The notes under the pieces were generated by a model. That model did not search any database. It was not told the DNA's origin and saw nothing but the letters and a program-made list of their open reading frames with translations. DNA of 64,000 bases from the NCBI GenBank assembly GCA_964467615.1, contig CAYXRK010000002.1, forward strand, positions 22,249 to 86,248, written 5' to 3'. The stretch is from CAYXRK01 sp964467615. GTDB taxonomy: Bacteria > Hydrogenedentota > Hydrogenedentia > Hydrogenedentales > GCA-2746185. Position numbers and translations under genes: made by a program. Positions 50,381 through 58,191 of this stretch are shown here, piece by piece; positions within the stretch are counted from its first letter, which is position 1; each line of letters begins with the position of its first letter.

Positions 50381-52936
50381 TTGAAGGAGACGATCGGGGA
50401 AGACGCTGGGGCGCGGTTCGCGCCGGCCGCAATGCAATCCATGCGTAGTGCGATCGCCGAGACGGGCGGGCGCGAGGTGTTTTTCGCGGGCGCGCTGAAT
50501 GGCAAGGGCGTCGTTGAGCGGGTGCGGGTTTGCGCGCGCGGGACCGGCGGCGCAGTGCCCGCGGTGTTCGAGGATCTCGATCCGCGCGACGTGGTCATCC
50601 ACAACCATCCCGGCGGCAATCTCGCGCCGTCCGGCGCGGACCTCGAACTGGCCATCGTATATTCGCACAACGGGCACGGGGTCTACATCGTCGACAACGA
50701 CGTGTCGCGGGTGTACGTCGTTGTCGAACCGCTTCGCGACAAGGACGTCACGCGGTTGTCGTCCGCTGAACTTGCAAAGTTCTTCCGCCCGAACGGGCCG
50801 GTCGCGCGGGCCATGCCGGACTTTGAGGTGCGCCCGCAGCAGGCGGAGATGTTGGACGCCGTCGCGGAGGCGTTCAACAGCAACGGGATATTGGTTATTG
50901 AAGCGCCGACGGGCGTCGGCAAGACGATGGCGTACCTGATGCCCGCGGTGCTGTGGGCGGTGCGCAACCGCGAGCGGGTGGTGGTGTCGACAAAGACGAT
51001 CAATTTGCAAGAGCAGATCGTCTTCAAGGACATCCCGCTGCTCCAGAAATGCATGGACGTGAAGTTCTCCGCGGTGCTCGTGAAGGGCCGGCAAAACTAC
51101 GTGTGCCCGAGGCGTCTCGAACGGGCGCTCTCCGAGGCGACGCTGTTCTCGGACGACGACGAAGCGGCGACGCTCAAAGCGATTGCGGAATGGGCGAAGA
51201 AAACGGAGGACGGCAGCACGGCCGACTTGCCGTTTGTGCCGCCTCGCGAGATATGGGAGAAGGTGTGTTCCGAGGCGGACACGTGTACTGCGGGGCAATG
51301 CCAACAAGCGGGGAACTGTTTTGTGACGAAGGCCCGCCGTGAAATTGCGAAGGCGGACATCGTGGTGGTGAATCACCACATGTTGTTCTCGGACCTATCC
51401 ATCAAGCGGGAGGCCGGCAACTTTTCGTCGCTTGCCGTGCTTCCGGCGTTTGAGCGGTTGATCCTCGATGAGGCCCATCACGTTGAAGACTCGGCGACGG
51501 AATATTTCGGCGTCGAAGCGACGCGGAACGGCGCGATGTCGTTGTTGGGGCGATTCTTGCGTACCGAACGGGGCCGCGAGCGCGGGCTGGTCCCGTTCAT
51601 CAAATTGAAGCTGGTGCAGGAGGCGGTGTCGCTGTCGCACTCGGAGATCGACGCGATGCTCAAGCTCATCGCGGAGGAATTGTTGCCCGCGTGGGGCGCG
51701 GCCCGGCAAGCGCTCGAAACGGCCTTCATGGCGTTGCGCAGCCTCGGGTCGGAGAAGTGCAAGCAGATCGGGCGCGACATCAAATGGCGGCTTACGCAGA
51801 AAGCACTGGACGACCCTGAATTGCGCGAGGTGCACGCCGTGTACGTCATGCCCGCGGCGGAGGAAGTCACGCGGCTGGCGAAGCACTGCACGGCGTTGCA
51901 CGCGGCCATCAAAGACATCCGGCCCGACGCGCACCAAAGCGCGCCGCCGCTCGCTATCGAGGCGGTGCAACTCCAAGCGTACGGGGACCGCTTGCTGCGT
52001 CTGGCATCGGCGCTCGCGGAAGGGACGAGCCCGGAACTCGAGGCGAATACTGTCCGCTGGATCGAGATTGACGGAGCAAACGAACGAATTGTACGGGTGG
52101 TGCGCTGTCCGCTGGACGTGGGCAAACCGTTGTCCGACTGGATTTATCCGAACCTGAAGACCGTCGTGATGACGTCGGCGACGCTCACGGTCGAGAAGCA
52201 ATTCGATTTCTTGCGTCAGCGCATCGGGCTGGATCGCGTGACGGACCGGGAAATGGACAGTCGCCGGCTGGACTCACCGTTCGACTTCGAGACGCAGGCC
52301 GTGCTGTGCATACCGGGCGATCTTTCCGCGCCCGATTCGGCGTCGTTCCACGACGACACAGCCGATTGCGTGCGCAGGGCCGTCGAGATTACCGGCGGCC
52401 ACGCGTTCATCTTGTTCACTTCGTTCTACGCGTTGAACGTGGTGCACAAGGCGCTCGCGGACGAGTTTGCAAAAAAGCGCATCACGGTGCTGAAACAGGG
52501 TGATGCGAACCGGACGCATCTGCTTGACCGTTTTCGCCGAGACCGTTCGAGCGTGTTGTTCGCGACGGACAGCTTTTGGGAAGGCGTCGATGTCGCGGGT
52601 GAGGCGCTTCAATGCGTCATCGTGCCGAAGTTGCCGTTCCGCGTGCCGACGGAGCCGGTGCTCGAGGCGCGAGCTGAGGCAATCGAAGCTTCGGGGGGAA
52701 ATCCGTTTCTGGAGTACACGGTGCCGCTCGCCGTCATCAAATTCAGGCAGGGATTCGGGCGGCTCATACGGCGCAAGACGGACAAGGGTAGTGTCATCGT
52801 GCTCGATTCGCGTATTCTCACGAAGTCCTACGGACGCAGGTTCTTGAACTCGTTGCCACCGTTGCGAGTCATCTCGGGACCACGCGCGAGCGTGTTTGAC
52901 CAACTAAGAAAGTTTCACGAACCAACAACAACATGA
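50381..52936 (+). CDS. RadC/JAMM domain fused to DinG-family Fe-S helicase
   Basis: An 851-residue fusion. Residues ~10-125 form a JAB/MPN (RadC-like) domain with an intact JAMM metal set: H74-x-H76, seven residues, S84, x2, D87. The rest is an XPD/DinG-type superfamily 2 helicase: Q-motif RPQQAEML (151-158), Walker A EAPTGVGKT (174-182), four or five cysteines for a 4Fe-4S cluster (242, 296, 302, 307, 313), DEAH (363-366) and the C-terminal helicase motifs LFTSFYAL, FWEGVDV and RQGFGRLIR. Likely unwinds DNA structures, replication intermediates or R-loops; the JAMM domain may be a metallohydrolase or a docking part. TTG start 50381 with AAGGA 7 nt upstream. The 3' end overlaps pgi by 4 bp. 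Confidence 0.88.
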   Translation: MKETIGEDAGARFAPAAMQSMRSAIAETGGREVFFAGALNGKGVVERVRVCARGTGGAVPAVFEDLDPRDVVIHNHPGGNLAPSGADLELAIVYSHNGHGVYIVDNDVSRVYVVVEPLRDKDVTRLSSAELAKFFRPNGPVARAMPDFEVRPQQAEMLDAVAEAFNSNGILVIEAPTGVGKTMAYLMPAVLWAVRNRERVVVSTKTINLQEQIVFKDIPLLQKCMDVKFSAVLVKGRQNYVCPRRLERALSEATLFSDDDEAATLKAIAEWAKKTEDGSTADLPFVPPREIWEKVCSEADTCTAGQCQQAGNCFVTKARREIAKADIVVVNHHMLFSDLSIKREAGNFSSLAVLPAFERLILDEAHHVEDSATEYFGVEATRNGAMSLLGRFLRTERGRERGLVPFIKLKLVQEAVSLSHSEIDAMLKLIAEELLPAWGAARQALETAFMALRSLGSEKCKQIGRDIKWRLTQKALDDPELREVHAVYVMPAAEEVTRLAKHCTALHAAIKDIRPDAHQSAPPLAIEAVQLQAYGDRLLRLASALAEGTSPELEANTVRWIEIDGANERIVRVVRCPLDVGKPLSDWIYPNLKTVVMTSATLTVEKQFDFLRQRIGLDRVTDREMDSRRLDSPFDFETQAVLCIPGDLSAPDSASFHDDTADCVRRAVEITGGHAFILFTSFYALNVVHKALADEFAKKRITVLKQGDANRTHLLDRFRRDRSSVLFATDSFWEGVDVAGEALQCVIVPKLPFRVPTEPVLEARAEAIEASGGNPFLEYTVPLAVIKFRQGFGRLIRRKTDKGSVIVLDSRILTKSYGRRFLNSLPPLRVISGPRASVFDQLRKFHEPTTT

Positions 52937-54303
52937 CTACTGATATCACAATCGACATTTCGGGTGCGTGCGCCGCGGCAGCGGGGGAGAAGCATGGTGC
53001 GTCTCCCGAGGAGTTGCGCGAACTCGCGACGCGGGTGCGCCGGGAACACAAGGTGTTGCGTGAGGATCGGCGCACGGCCCGATACGGTTTTTACGACCTG
53101 TATAAGGACGCTCAAACATTCGACGTCGTCGAGAAGACAGCGGCGAAATTTCTCGCGCGCGGATACGAGAACCTGGTCGTGCTCGGCATTGGCGGATCGG
53201 CCCTTGGCATTACCGCGTTAACGACGGCCATCAAAGGCCCGTACTACAACCTGATGGACTCCGCGGCGCGCAAAGGAATGCCCCGATTGTTCGTCATGGA
53301 CAACGTGGATCCAGACACATTCGACGCGATGTTGGCGCTTTGTCCGCCCGAGAATACGCTCTTTAACGTCATTTCAAAGTCGGGCGAGACTGCAGAGACC
53401 GTGGCCCAACTGCTGGTTATCGTGAAACGAATCGAAGAAACTCTGGGTGCAGGTGCGATGAAGCACCATGTGGTGGTGACGGCGGGAGCGACAACCGACA
53501 ACGATCGCGCGAATGCCTTGCGCTTTGCGCAAAGGGAATATCGACTCACCGCGTTCGACATACCGAAAAACGTCGGCGGCCGGTTCTCGGTCTTCACGCC
53601 CGTGGGTATGTTCCCAGCGGCGATGTTGGGGATGGACTTGAAGGCGTTCCGAGACGGTTGCGCGGCGATGGATCGGAGAGTCTCGAAGGCTGATATGGAC
53701 ATCAACCCCGCATATTTACGCGCTGCGTTGCATTACTCGGCTGCAACCAAAAAAGGAAAGTCGATCTCGGTGATGATGCCGTACTCGGACCGGCTCCGAG
53801 ACGTGGCCGATTGGTATCGACAGCTTTGGGCGGAGAGTCTCGGCAAAAACCGCGACCTGGAAGGCCGCAAAGTCGAAGTGGGTCAGACGCCCGTCAAATC
53901 GTTGGGTGTAACCGACCAGCACTCGCAGCTCCAACTCTATTTGGACGGCCCGAACGACAAACTCCTGACCATTCTCGAAGTCGATCACTACGAATCTCGA
54001 GTCGCAATTCCCAATGTGTTCCGGCGAGTAAAGGGCATCGAGCACCTTCGGAAACGAAGTCTAAATGCGCTATTTGCGGCGGAATGCACGGCGACGCGCG
54101 TAACACTGGTGGAAGCGAAACGTCCAACAATTCGCGTGACGTTGCCGCGAGTGAACGAGCACAGCGTCGCGCAATTACTCTACATGCTCGAAGTGGAGAC
54201 TGCGATGGCCGGGCGGCTCTTCGGGGTCAACGCCTTCGACCAACCCGCGGTGGAGGCGATCAAGGTCCGGACGCGGCGCGAATTGAAGAAGACGCGTGGA
54301 TAA
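52933..54303 (+). CDS. pgi: Glucose-6-phosphate isomerase
   Basis: Interconverts glucose-6-phosphate and fructose-6-phosphate in glycolysis and gluconeogenesis. The 456 residues match the short bacterial form. Motifs: LGIGGSALG, VISKSGETAET (phosphate-binding serine loop), VGGRFSVFTPVG, the Gln/Glu region TDQHSQLQLYLDG and the C-terminal catalytic lysine in NAFDQPAVEAIK. Start ATG 52933 overlaps the helicase stop (ATGA) and its 3' end overlaps the next gene by 8 bp, so a central metabolic enzyme is translationally locked between a repair helicase and an unknown membrane protein. Confidence 0.94.
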   Translation: MTTDITIDISGACAAAAGEKHGASPEELRELATRVRREHKVLREDRRTARYGFYDLYKDAQTFDVVEKTAAKFLARGYENLVVLGIGGSALGITALTTAIKGPYYNLMDSAARKGMPRLFVMDNVDPDTFDAMLALCPPENTLFNVISKSGETAETVAQLLVIVKRIEETLGAGAMKHHVVVTAGATTDNDRANALRFAQREYRLTAFDIPKNVGGRFSVFTPVGMFPAAMLGMDLKAFRDGCAAMDRRVSKADMDINPAYLRAALHYSAATKKGKSISVMMPYSDRLRDVADWYRQLWAESLGKNRDLEGRKVEVGQTPVKSLGVTDQHSQLQLYLDGPNDKLLTILEVDHYESRVAIPNVFRRVKGIEHLRKRSLNALFAAECTATRVTLVEAKRPTIRVTLPRVNEHSVAQLLYMLEVETAMAGRLFGVNAFDQPAVEAIKVRTRRELKKTRG

Positions 54304-55876
54304 CGAAGCGCCCCGTTTCCCGGATTATGGGGACAGCGGAGACTTCGCGGGGGCGCGGCGGGCGCGCCATGCGTTTCGGTGGCTGGTCGCGGCCTGCGTG
54401 CTCGCGACGGGCCTACTGTATTTCGTTGAGCGTGCGCTAAAACACGCGCCCGCCGAACGATCGATGATCATGGCGTTAACATTGCCTCGTGAGTCCGCCC
54501 GCGTGTTCCTCATCAAGGCGATCGAACAGGACGCGAAAGCGAACGAACGGCCAGACCCGAGGTTTTCTCAGGCCTTGGCCGTGCGACAGGAAGACGACGT
54601 AATCCTGGACGACATGCGCCGGGCTTACGAGATGGACACGGCGAATGTGCTGTTCGCTTTGCAATACGGCTGCCGTCTGTTTGCGGCAAGGCACTTCGAG
54701 AAGGCGGCCGCAATTTTCAACCTAGCCCAAGCAAGTCCGTCGGAAAGCGCACTGCCAGCCTACCTCGAGGCGGCCGCGATCGCGGCCCGGAAGGAGGACC
54801 CTGATGCGCTTGAGCAAGCGATGATCATAGTGGCCCGTGCCAACAGCGGCGGCCTGCGACTCGTGTTCCCGAGGCCTGTGTGGACCACATCTCCCGCGTT
54901 GCCGCAGCGGGGAGAATGGTATGCGCGCCTGACAAGGGAGGTAGTCGCGGATACGGCCGCGCCACTCTATGTGTTCGCCGAGAACGTTCTGCGACAGGCC
55001 AAATCGGCCCGCGAGCAAGGGCGCGTTCAACTCGCGCGATCGTGGCTGGAACAGCTTGAGCGAATGGGCCAACGTCTCGCGACGGACAGCGAGCCTCGGG
55101 GAGCAATCCCCGCCTTGGCGGGATTCCAGTTTCAAAAGGTCGCTCTCGAAGAACGAGAAGCCATGCTCGGGCCGCTCGCAAGTACGGAGAGTGCGGCGTC
55201 CATCGCAGAGGCCCGGACTAAGGTCGGCCAGGCGTCGCAAGAAATTGCGGATTTTCTTGACGGTCTGGACGAGCGGATCCGAGCAGAACGGCGCGAATTC
55301 GTTCTTCCGTTTCTCCTATTCGCGGAGACTGTCCCGTTCGCGGGGACCGCGTACCTTCTGGCATATCTGGTTCGGCGGCTGATTGGGCGAAGGAAATTGG
55401 CAAAATCCATTCCTCATTCACGCGCGATATTCGGCGTAGCGGCGATCCCAATAGGTCTGTTCGCGGTCGCCCATGCGTTTACCCTGGTTCAACGGGCCCC
55501 CGGTGCGCAAGGGGAGTACGCCGGTGCTCTCATCGCGGTATGGTGGACCGTGCTGGGAGTTGGTCTTTCTTGCGGCATGATCTACCCGTTGGCCGCGCTA
55601 CGCAGCCCGGCCGATGTGGGCCGAGAGACCGGCCGGCTGGAGGAGATGGCAAATACGTTAACGGCCGCACGCCGCGCGTATCGAGACGCTTATACCGCTC
55701 TAACCCTACGGTACTACGGCATACTGTTCGGACTTCTATTGTGTGGGTTGTGCGCCTGGGTCGTTACCTATCGAATGGGCATTGGCCTATATCCGTGGCA
55801 ATTCAAGATTCTCGCCCCGGGATACATGGATGAAGAGTCCGAAATTGTATCTCAGGCGCTGACACTTCTGCTGTAG
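54296..55876 (+). CDS. Membrane protein with large extracytoplasmic domain, unknown
   Basis: A 526-residue protein not assigned to a family. One membrane segment near the N-terminus (about 26-44), a ~260-residue helical, Ala/Arg/Glu-rich domain that may fold as TPR-like repeats, a short coiled-coil-like stretch (about 285-330), then four C-terminal membrane segments (about 335-515). Start is GTG 54296, 8 bp inside pgi. It ends 7 bp before the ECF sigma gene, so it may belong to that regulatory unit, for example as a sensor, but there is no direct evidence. Confidence 0.6.
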   Translation: MDNEAPRFPDYGDSGDFAGARRARHAFRWLVAACVLATGLLYFVERALKHAPAERSMIMALTLPRESARVFLIKAIEQDAKANERPDPRFSQALAVRQEDDVILDDMRRAYEMDTANVLFALQYGCRLFAARHFEKAAAIFNLAQASPSESALPAYLEAAAIAARKEDPDALEQAMIIVARANSGGLRLVFPRPVWTTSPALPQRGEWYARLTREVVADTAAPLYVFAENVLRQAKSAREQGRVQLARSWLEQLERMGQRLATDSEPRGAIPALAGFQFQKVALEEREAMLGPLASTESAASIAEARTKVGQASQEIADFLDGLDERIRAERREFVLPFLLFAETVPFAGTAYLLAYLVRRLIGRRKLAKSIPHSRAIFGVAAIPIGLFAVAHAFTLVQRAPGAQGEYAGALIAVWWTVLGVGLSCGMIYPLAALRSPADVGRETGRLEEMANTLTAARRAYRDAYTALTLRYYGILFGLLLCGLCAWVVTYRMGIGLYPWQFKILAPGYMDEESEIVSQALTLLL

Positions 55877-55883
55877 GATCGTT

Positions 55884-56495
55884 TTGTGCCTCGGATTGTC
55901 ACGATTGGAAACTAAAGACGTCTCGAATCTCATCCGCCGCTGCATCGAGGGCGACGATGCCGCCCGCGCCGAGCTTCACGCCGAATACAGCGGCCTCATA
56001 CGGCGCGCGGTCATCCGAAAACTTGTTCGTTTGGGGGCCGGCAACTGCGTCGGAAATGACGCCAACGATATCGTGCAGGAGGTATTCCTGCGCTTGCTGG
56101 CCGACGGCTGCCGACCTCTGCGTCAACTACGCGATCCACAATGCATCGACGCCTGGCTAATGACCGTGGCCCAGAACCACACGGTGTCGTATCTGCGGAA
56201 GAACAGCGTTTTCAATCCTGTTGTTCAATGTTCCCGAGACCCATCGCGCGAGAGTTATGATTACACCCCTGCGGACAATTTAGCCGCCAACGAAACGCGT
56301 CAGATCGCCGCAGACGCGTTTTCGAAACTGACCGACGCGGAAAAACTTGCGCTTCGCCTATACTACGAACAGTCGGCGAAACTGTCGGATATCGCAATGA
56401 TGACGGGCGAAAGCATCAATACAGTAGCGTCGCGGATTCGACGCGCGAAACTTAGGATTCTGCGCCTGGTTCAAGAACAAACGGTTGATGGCTAG
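55884..56495 (+). CDS. ECF-type RNA polymerase sigma factor
   Basis: A 203-residue sigma-70 family protein with region 2 (NDIVQEVFLRLL and DAWLMTVAQNHTVSYLRKN, the -10 recognition helix) and region 4 (KLTDAEKLALRLYYEQSAKLSDIAMMTGESINTVASRIRRAKLRI, HTH). Region 3 is absent, as in ECF factors. It starts at TTG 55884 behind AGGA (55875-55878). The anti-sigma gene follows 6 bp downstream, so the two should be co-transcribed and the factor held inactive at the membrane until a signal arrives. Target promoters unknown. Confidence 0.87.
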   Translation: MCLGLSRLETKDVSNLIRRCIEGDDAARAELHAEYSGLIRRAVIRKLVRLGAGNCVGNDANDIVQEVFLRLLADGCRPLRQLRDPQCIDAWLMTVAQNHTVSYLRKNSVFNPVVQCSRDPSRESYDYTPADNLAANETRQIAADAFSKLTDAEKLALRLYYEQSAKLSDIAMMTGESINTVASRIRRAKLRILRLVQEQTVDG

Positions 56496-56501
56496 CTTCG
56501 C

Positions 56502-57332
56502 ATGCGGCACCTTGACGACCATACGTTAGAAGAATTCGTTCTCGGCAGTCTCGGCGCCGACCACCAAAAGTTAATCACTGTGCATCTACGGGTATGCATG
56601 AAGTGCCGCGCGCTGGCTGAGAAATCTCGAGAAGAGATCGCGCGGGTAAAAGCAGTCCTAACTCTTGCTCGTGAATCCCGCCGAAGTGACTGTCCCTCGA
56701 ACGAGATACTCGCCCTATTTTCGGACCGCGGCATCGACGGCGCCGAATTCGAAGAGGTCGAGAACCACTTAGCGCAGTGTTCCGATTGCCGCGTAACGCT
56801 TCAAGCGATTCGCCACGAGCTAACGATGGTCCGAAGTCCCAGTGAAACGGACTGGGCCGAACTCGAGCGAACGATCGTTGCTGGGCCGCGTGCCGCTGTT
56901 TCGAGGCCGTCCGAGCCCTCTGTCTTGCGGTACTACGATTTCGCGTTCGCGCGGCGCTACGTGAGCGTTCTCCTCATGGCCGCGATTTTGGTCATTGGCG
57001 GATTGGGTCCAGAGAGGTTCCGCCCGCACTGGATCGTCGTGTCCGTCATCGTAGCCCTCGTCCCGGTTCTTCGAGACCGGTATTTGTTCAAATCAGGCCC
57101 GATATCGATTGGCCGTTGCCTTATGTATTCGCCGCCGGCCGTCGGGTTCTTGGCGGCGTGGGTCTTCCCGACCCATGCGTATTGGTGCCTAGCGTTTGCA
57201 CTTATCGGCGGTGGCCTAGTCCTATTATCCGTCCCGTCAGCTTCCGAAGTGGAGAATGCGGCGGCGGCACGTCATCCAGCGAACGGCGAAAGTAGTGTTA
57301 GGAAGCCAAACGTGGATCGAATCACGAAATAG
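56502..57332 (+). CDS. Membrane anti-sigma factor with two zinc-finger (ZAS) domains
   Basis: A 276-residue partner of the ECF factor. Two zinc-binding anti-sigma domains lie in tandem: HLRVCMKC (about 28-35) and HLAQCSDC (about 89-96), both HxxxCxxC. About four membrane helices fill the C-terminal half (about 148-255). The zinc domains should clamp the sigma factor; a double ZAS is less common than the single form. The tail (last ~30 residues) is charged. No periplasmic sensor domain is present, so the signal is probably sensed in the membrane or through a partner. Confidence 0.82.
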   Translation: MRHLDDHTLEEFVLGSLGADHQKLITVHLRVCMKCRALAEKSREEIARVKAVLTLARESRRSDCPSNEILALFSDRGIDGAEFEEVENHLAQCSDCRVTLQAIRHELTMVRSPSETDWAELERTIVAGPRAAVSRPSEPSVLRYYDFAFARRYVSVLLMAAILVIGGLGPERFRPHWIVVSVIVALVPVLRDRYLFKSGPISIGRCLMYSPPAVGFLAAWVFPTHAYWCLAFALIGGGLVLLSVPSASEVENAAAARHPANGESSVRKPNVDRITK

Positions 57333-57361
57333 GGTCACGCTCAAGCCGAAGAGCGGTGACC
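57333..57361 (+). terminator. Hairpin directly after the anti-sigma gene
   Basis: Stem GGTCAC-GCTC with GAGC-G-GTGACC (10 bp, one bulged G) and loop AAGCCGAA, starting at the first base after the stop codon. No T-run follows, so termination is possible but unproven; it could also stabilise the mRNA end. Confidence 0.35.
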
Positions 57362-57451
57362 AGTTCGCTCACTCGCTCACATTGACCACGTTAATGCGGC
57401 GGCGGCAAACTGAAAAATATCCGAGAGGCGGGATCGATTCCCGGTAAAACA

Positions 57452-57480
57452 TTGACAAGATTGGTGCTTGAGGCTATAAT
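57452..57480 (+). promoter_or_regulatory. Consensus sigma-70 promoter for the HTH-receiver/kinase genes
   Basis: Perfect TTGACA (57452-57457), 17-nt spacer, perfect TATAAT (57475-57480). Transcription should start near 57487, giving a leader of about 95 nt with a small inverted repeat (TAGTAT 57489-57494 / ATACTA 57506-57511). This is the clearest promoter in the window. Confidence 0.8.
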
Positions 57481-57580
57481 CCCTTCGATAGTATAAAATA
57501 TGTGAATACTAACGACTAGGCTCTATGGCCAGCTGTAGCGATAGAATCTGACCAGTGGCTGCGAATCGAGGACTGAGGAG

Positions 57581-58174
57581 ATGATTTCCGTGAATGAACG
57601 CGACGAAAGGGCCTTCACTACCTTCGAGGCCGCGAAAATTTGCCACGTCACCCACCACAGTATAAAGAATTGGATAAAGCAGGGCTTGATCAAAGCATCC
57701 CGCACACCAGGAGGGCACTACCGAATTCTGGAACGCGACTTGGATGCATTTCGCGAAGAGTACGACATGTTTCCCCGCGAGAAGGCCGACACGAAGAAGC
57801 GGGTGATGGTGGTGGACGATGATCCTGACGCTTTGGCGATGATGGAAAAGATCCTGACCGACGAAGGGGTCGATCTAATAAAGGTGAGTAACGCGACCGA
57901 AGTCGGTCTCAAGGCGGCGCAGTTGATGCCCGATCTCATACTTCTAGATTTCCTCATGCCGGATATCAACGGGTTTGAAGTCAGCCGCGCGTTGCGCAAC
58001 AATGAACTCACGCGCAGTATCCCGATAATGGCCGTGACCTGCCTAAGCAAAGAAGACGATATTCAAAAGATATTTGAGTCAGGCGCCGACGAGTACCTGC
58101 CCAAACCTTTCAAAGTAGACCAAATGCTCGCGAAGGTGCGTGAGATGATTGGCAAAGGCAGGAGCGCCAACTAA
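57581..58174 (+). CDS. Response-regulator receiver with N-terminal MerR-type HTH
   Basis: A 197-residue protein. Residues ~12-58 form an excisionase/MerR-like winged HTH (FTTFEAAKICHVTHHSIKNW, then GLIKASRTPGGHYRI). Residues ~75-195 are a receiver domain with acidic pocket DDD (79-81), phospho-acceptor Asp123, a switch Thr (VTCLS) and Lys175. Having the DNA-binding part before the receiver is the reverse of usual response regulators. The hybrid kinase gene follows 17 bp downstream, the likely phosphate donor. ATG 57581 overlaps the Shine-Dalgarno; GTG 57590 is possible. Confidence 0.87.
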   Translation: MISVNERDERAFTTFEAAKICHVTHHSIKNWIKQGLIKASRTPGGHYRILERDLDAFREEYDMFPREKADTKKRVMVVDDDPDALAMMEKILTDEGVDLIKVSNATEVGLKAAQLMPDLILLDFLMPDINGFEVSRALRNNELTRSIPIMAVTCLSKEDDIQKIFESGADEYLPKPFKVDQMLAKVREMIGKGRSAN

Positions 58175-58191
58175 CGTAAGTCCGAGTATCC

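Noticed and set aside
57429..57446. tRNA T-arm-like sequence (GGGATCGATTCCC)
   Set aside because: It lacks the TTC of a T-loop and no acceptor stem, anticodon arm or CCA fits around it; it is a simple palindrome.
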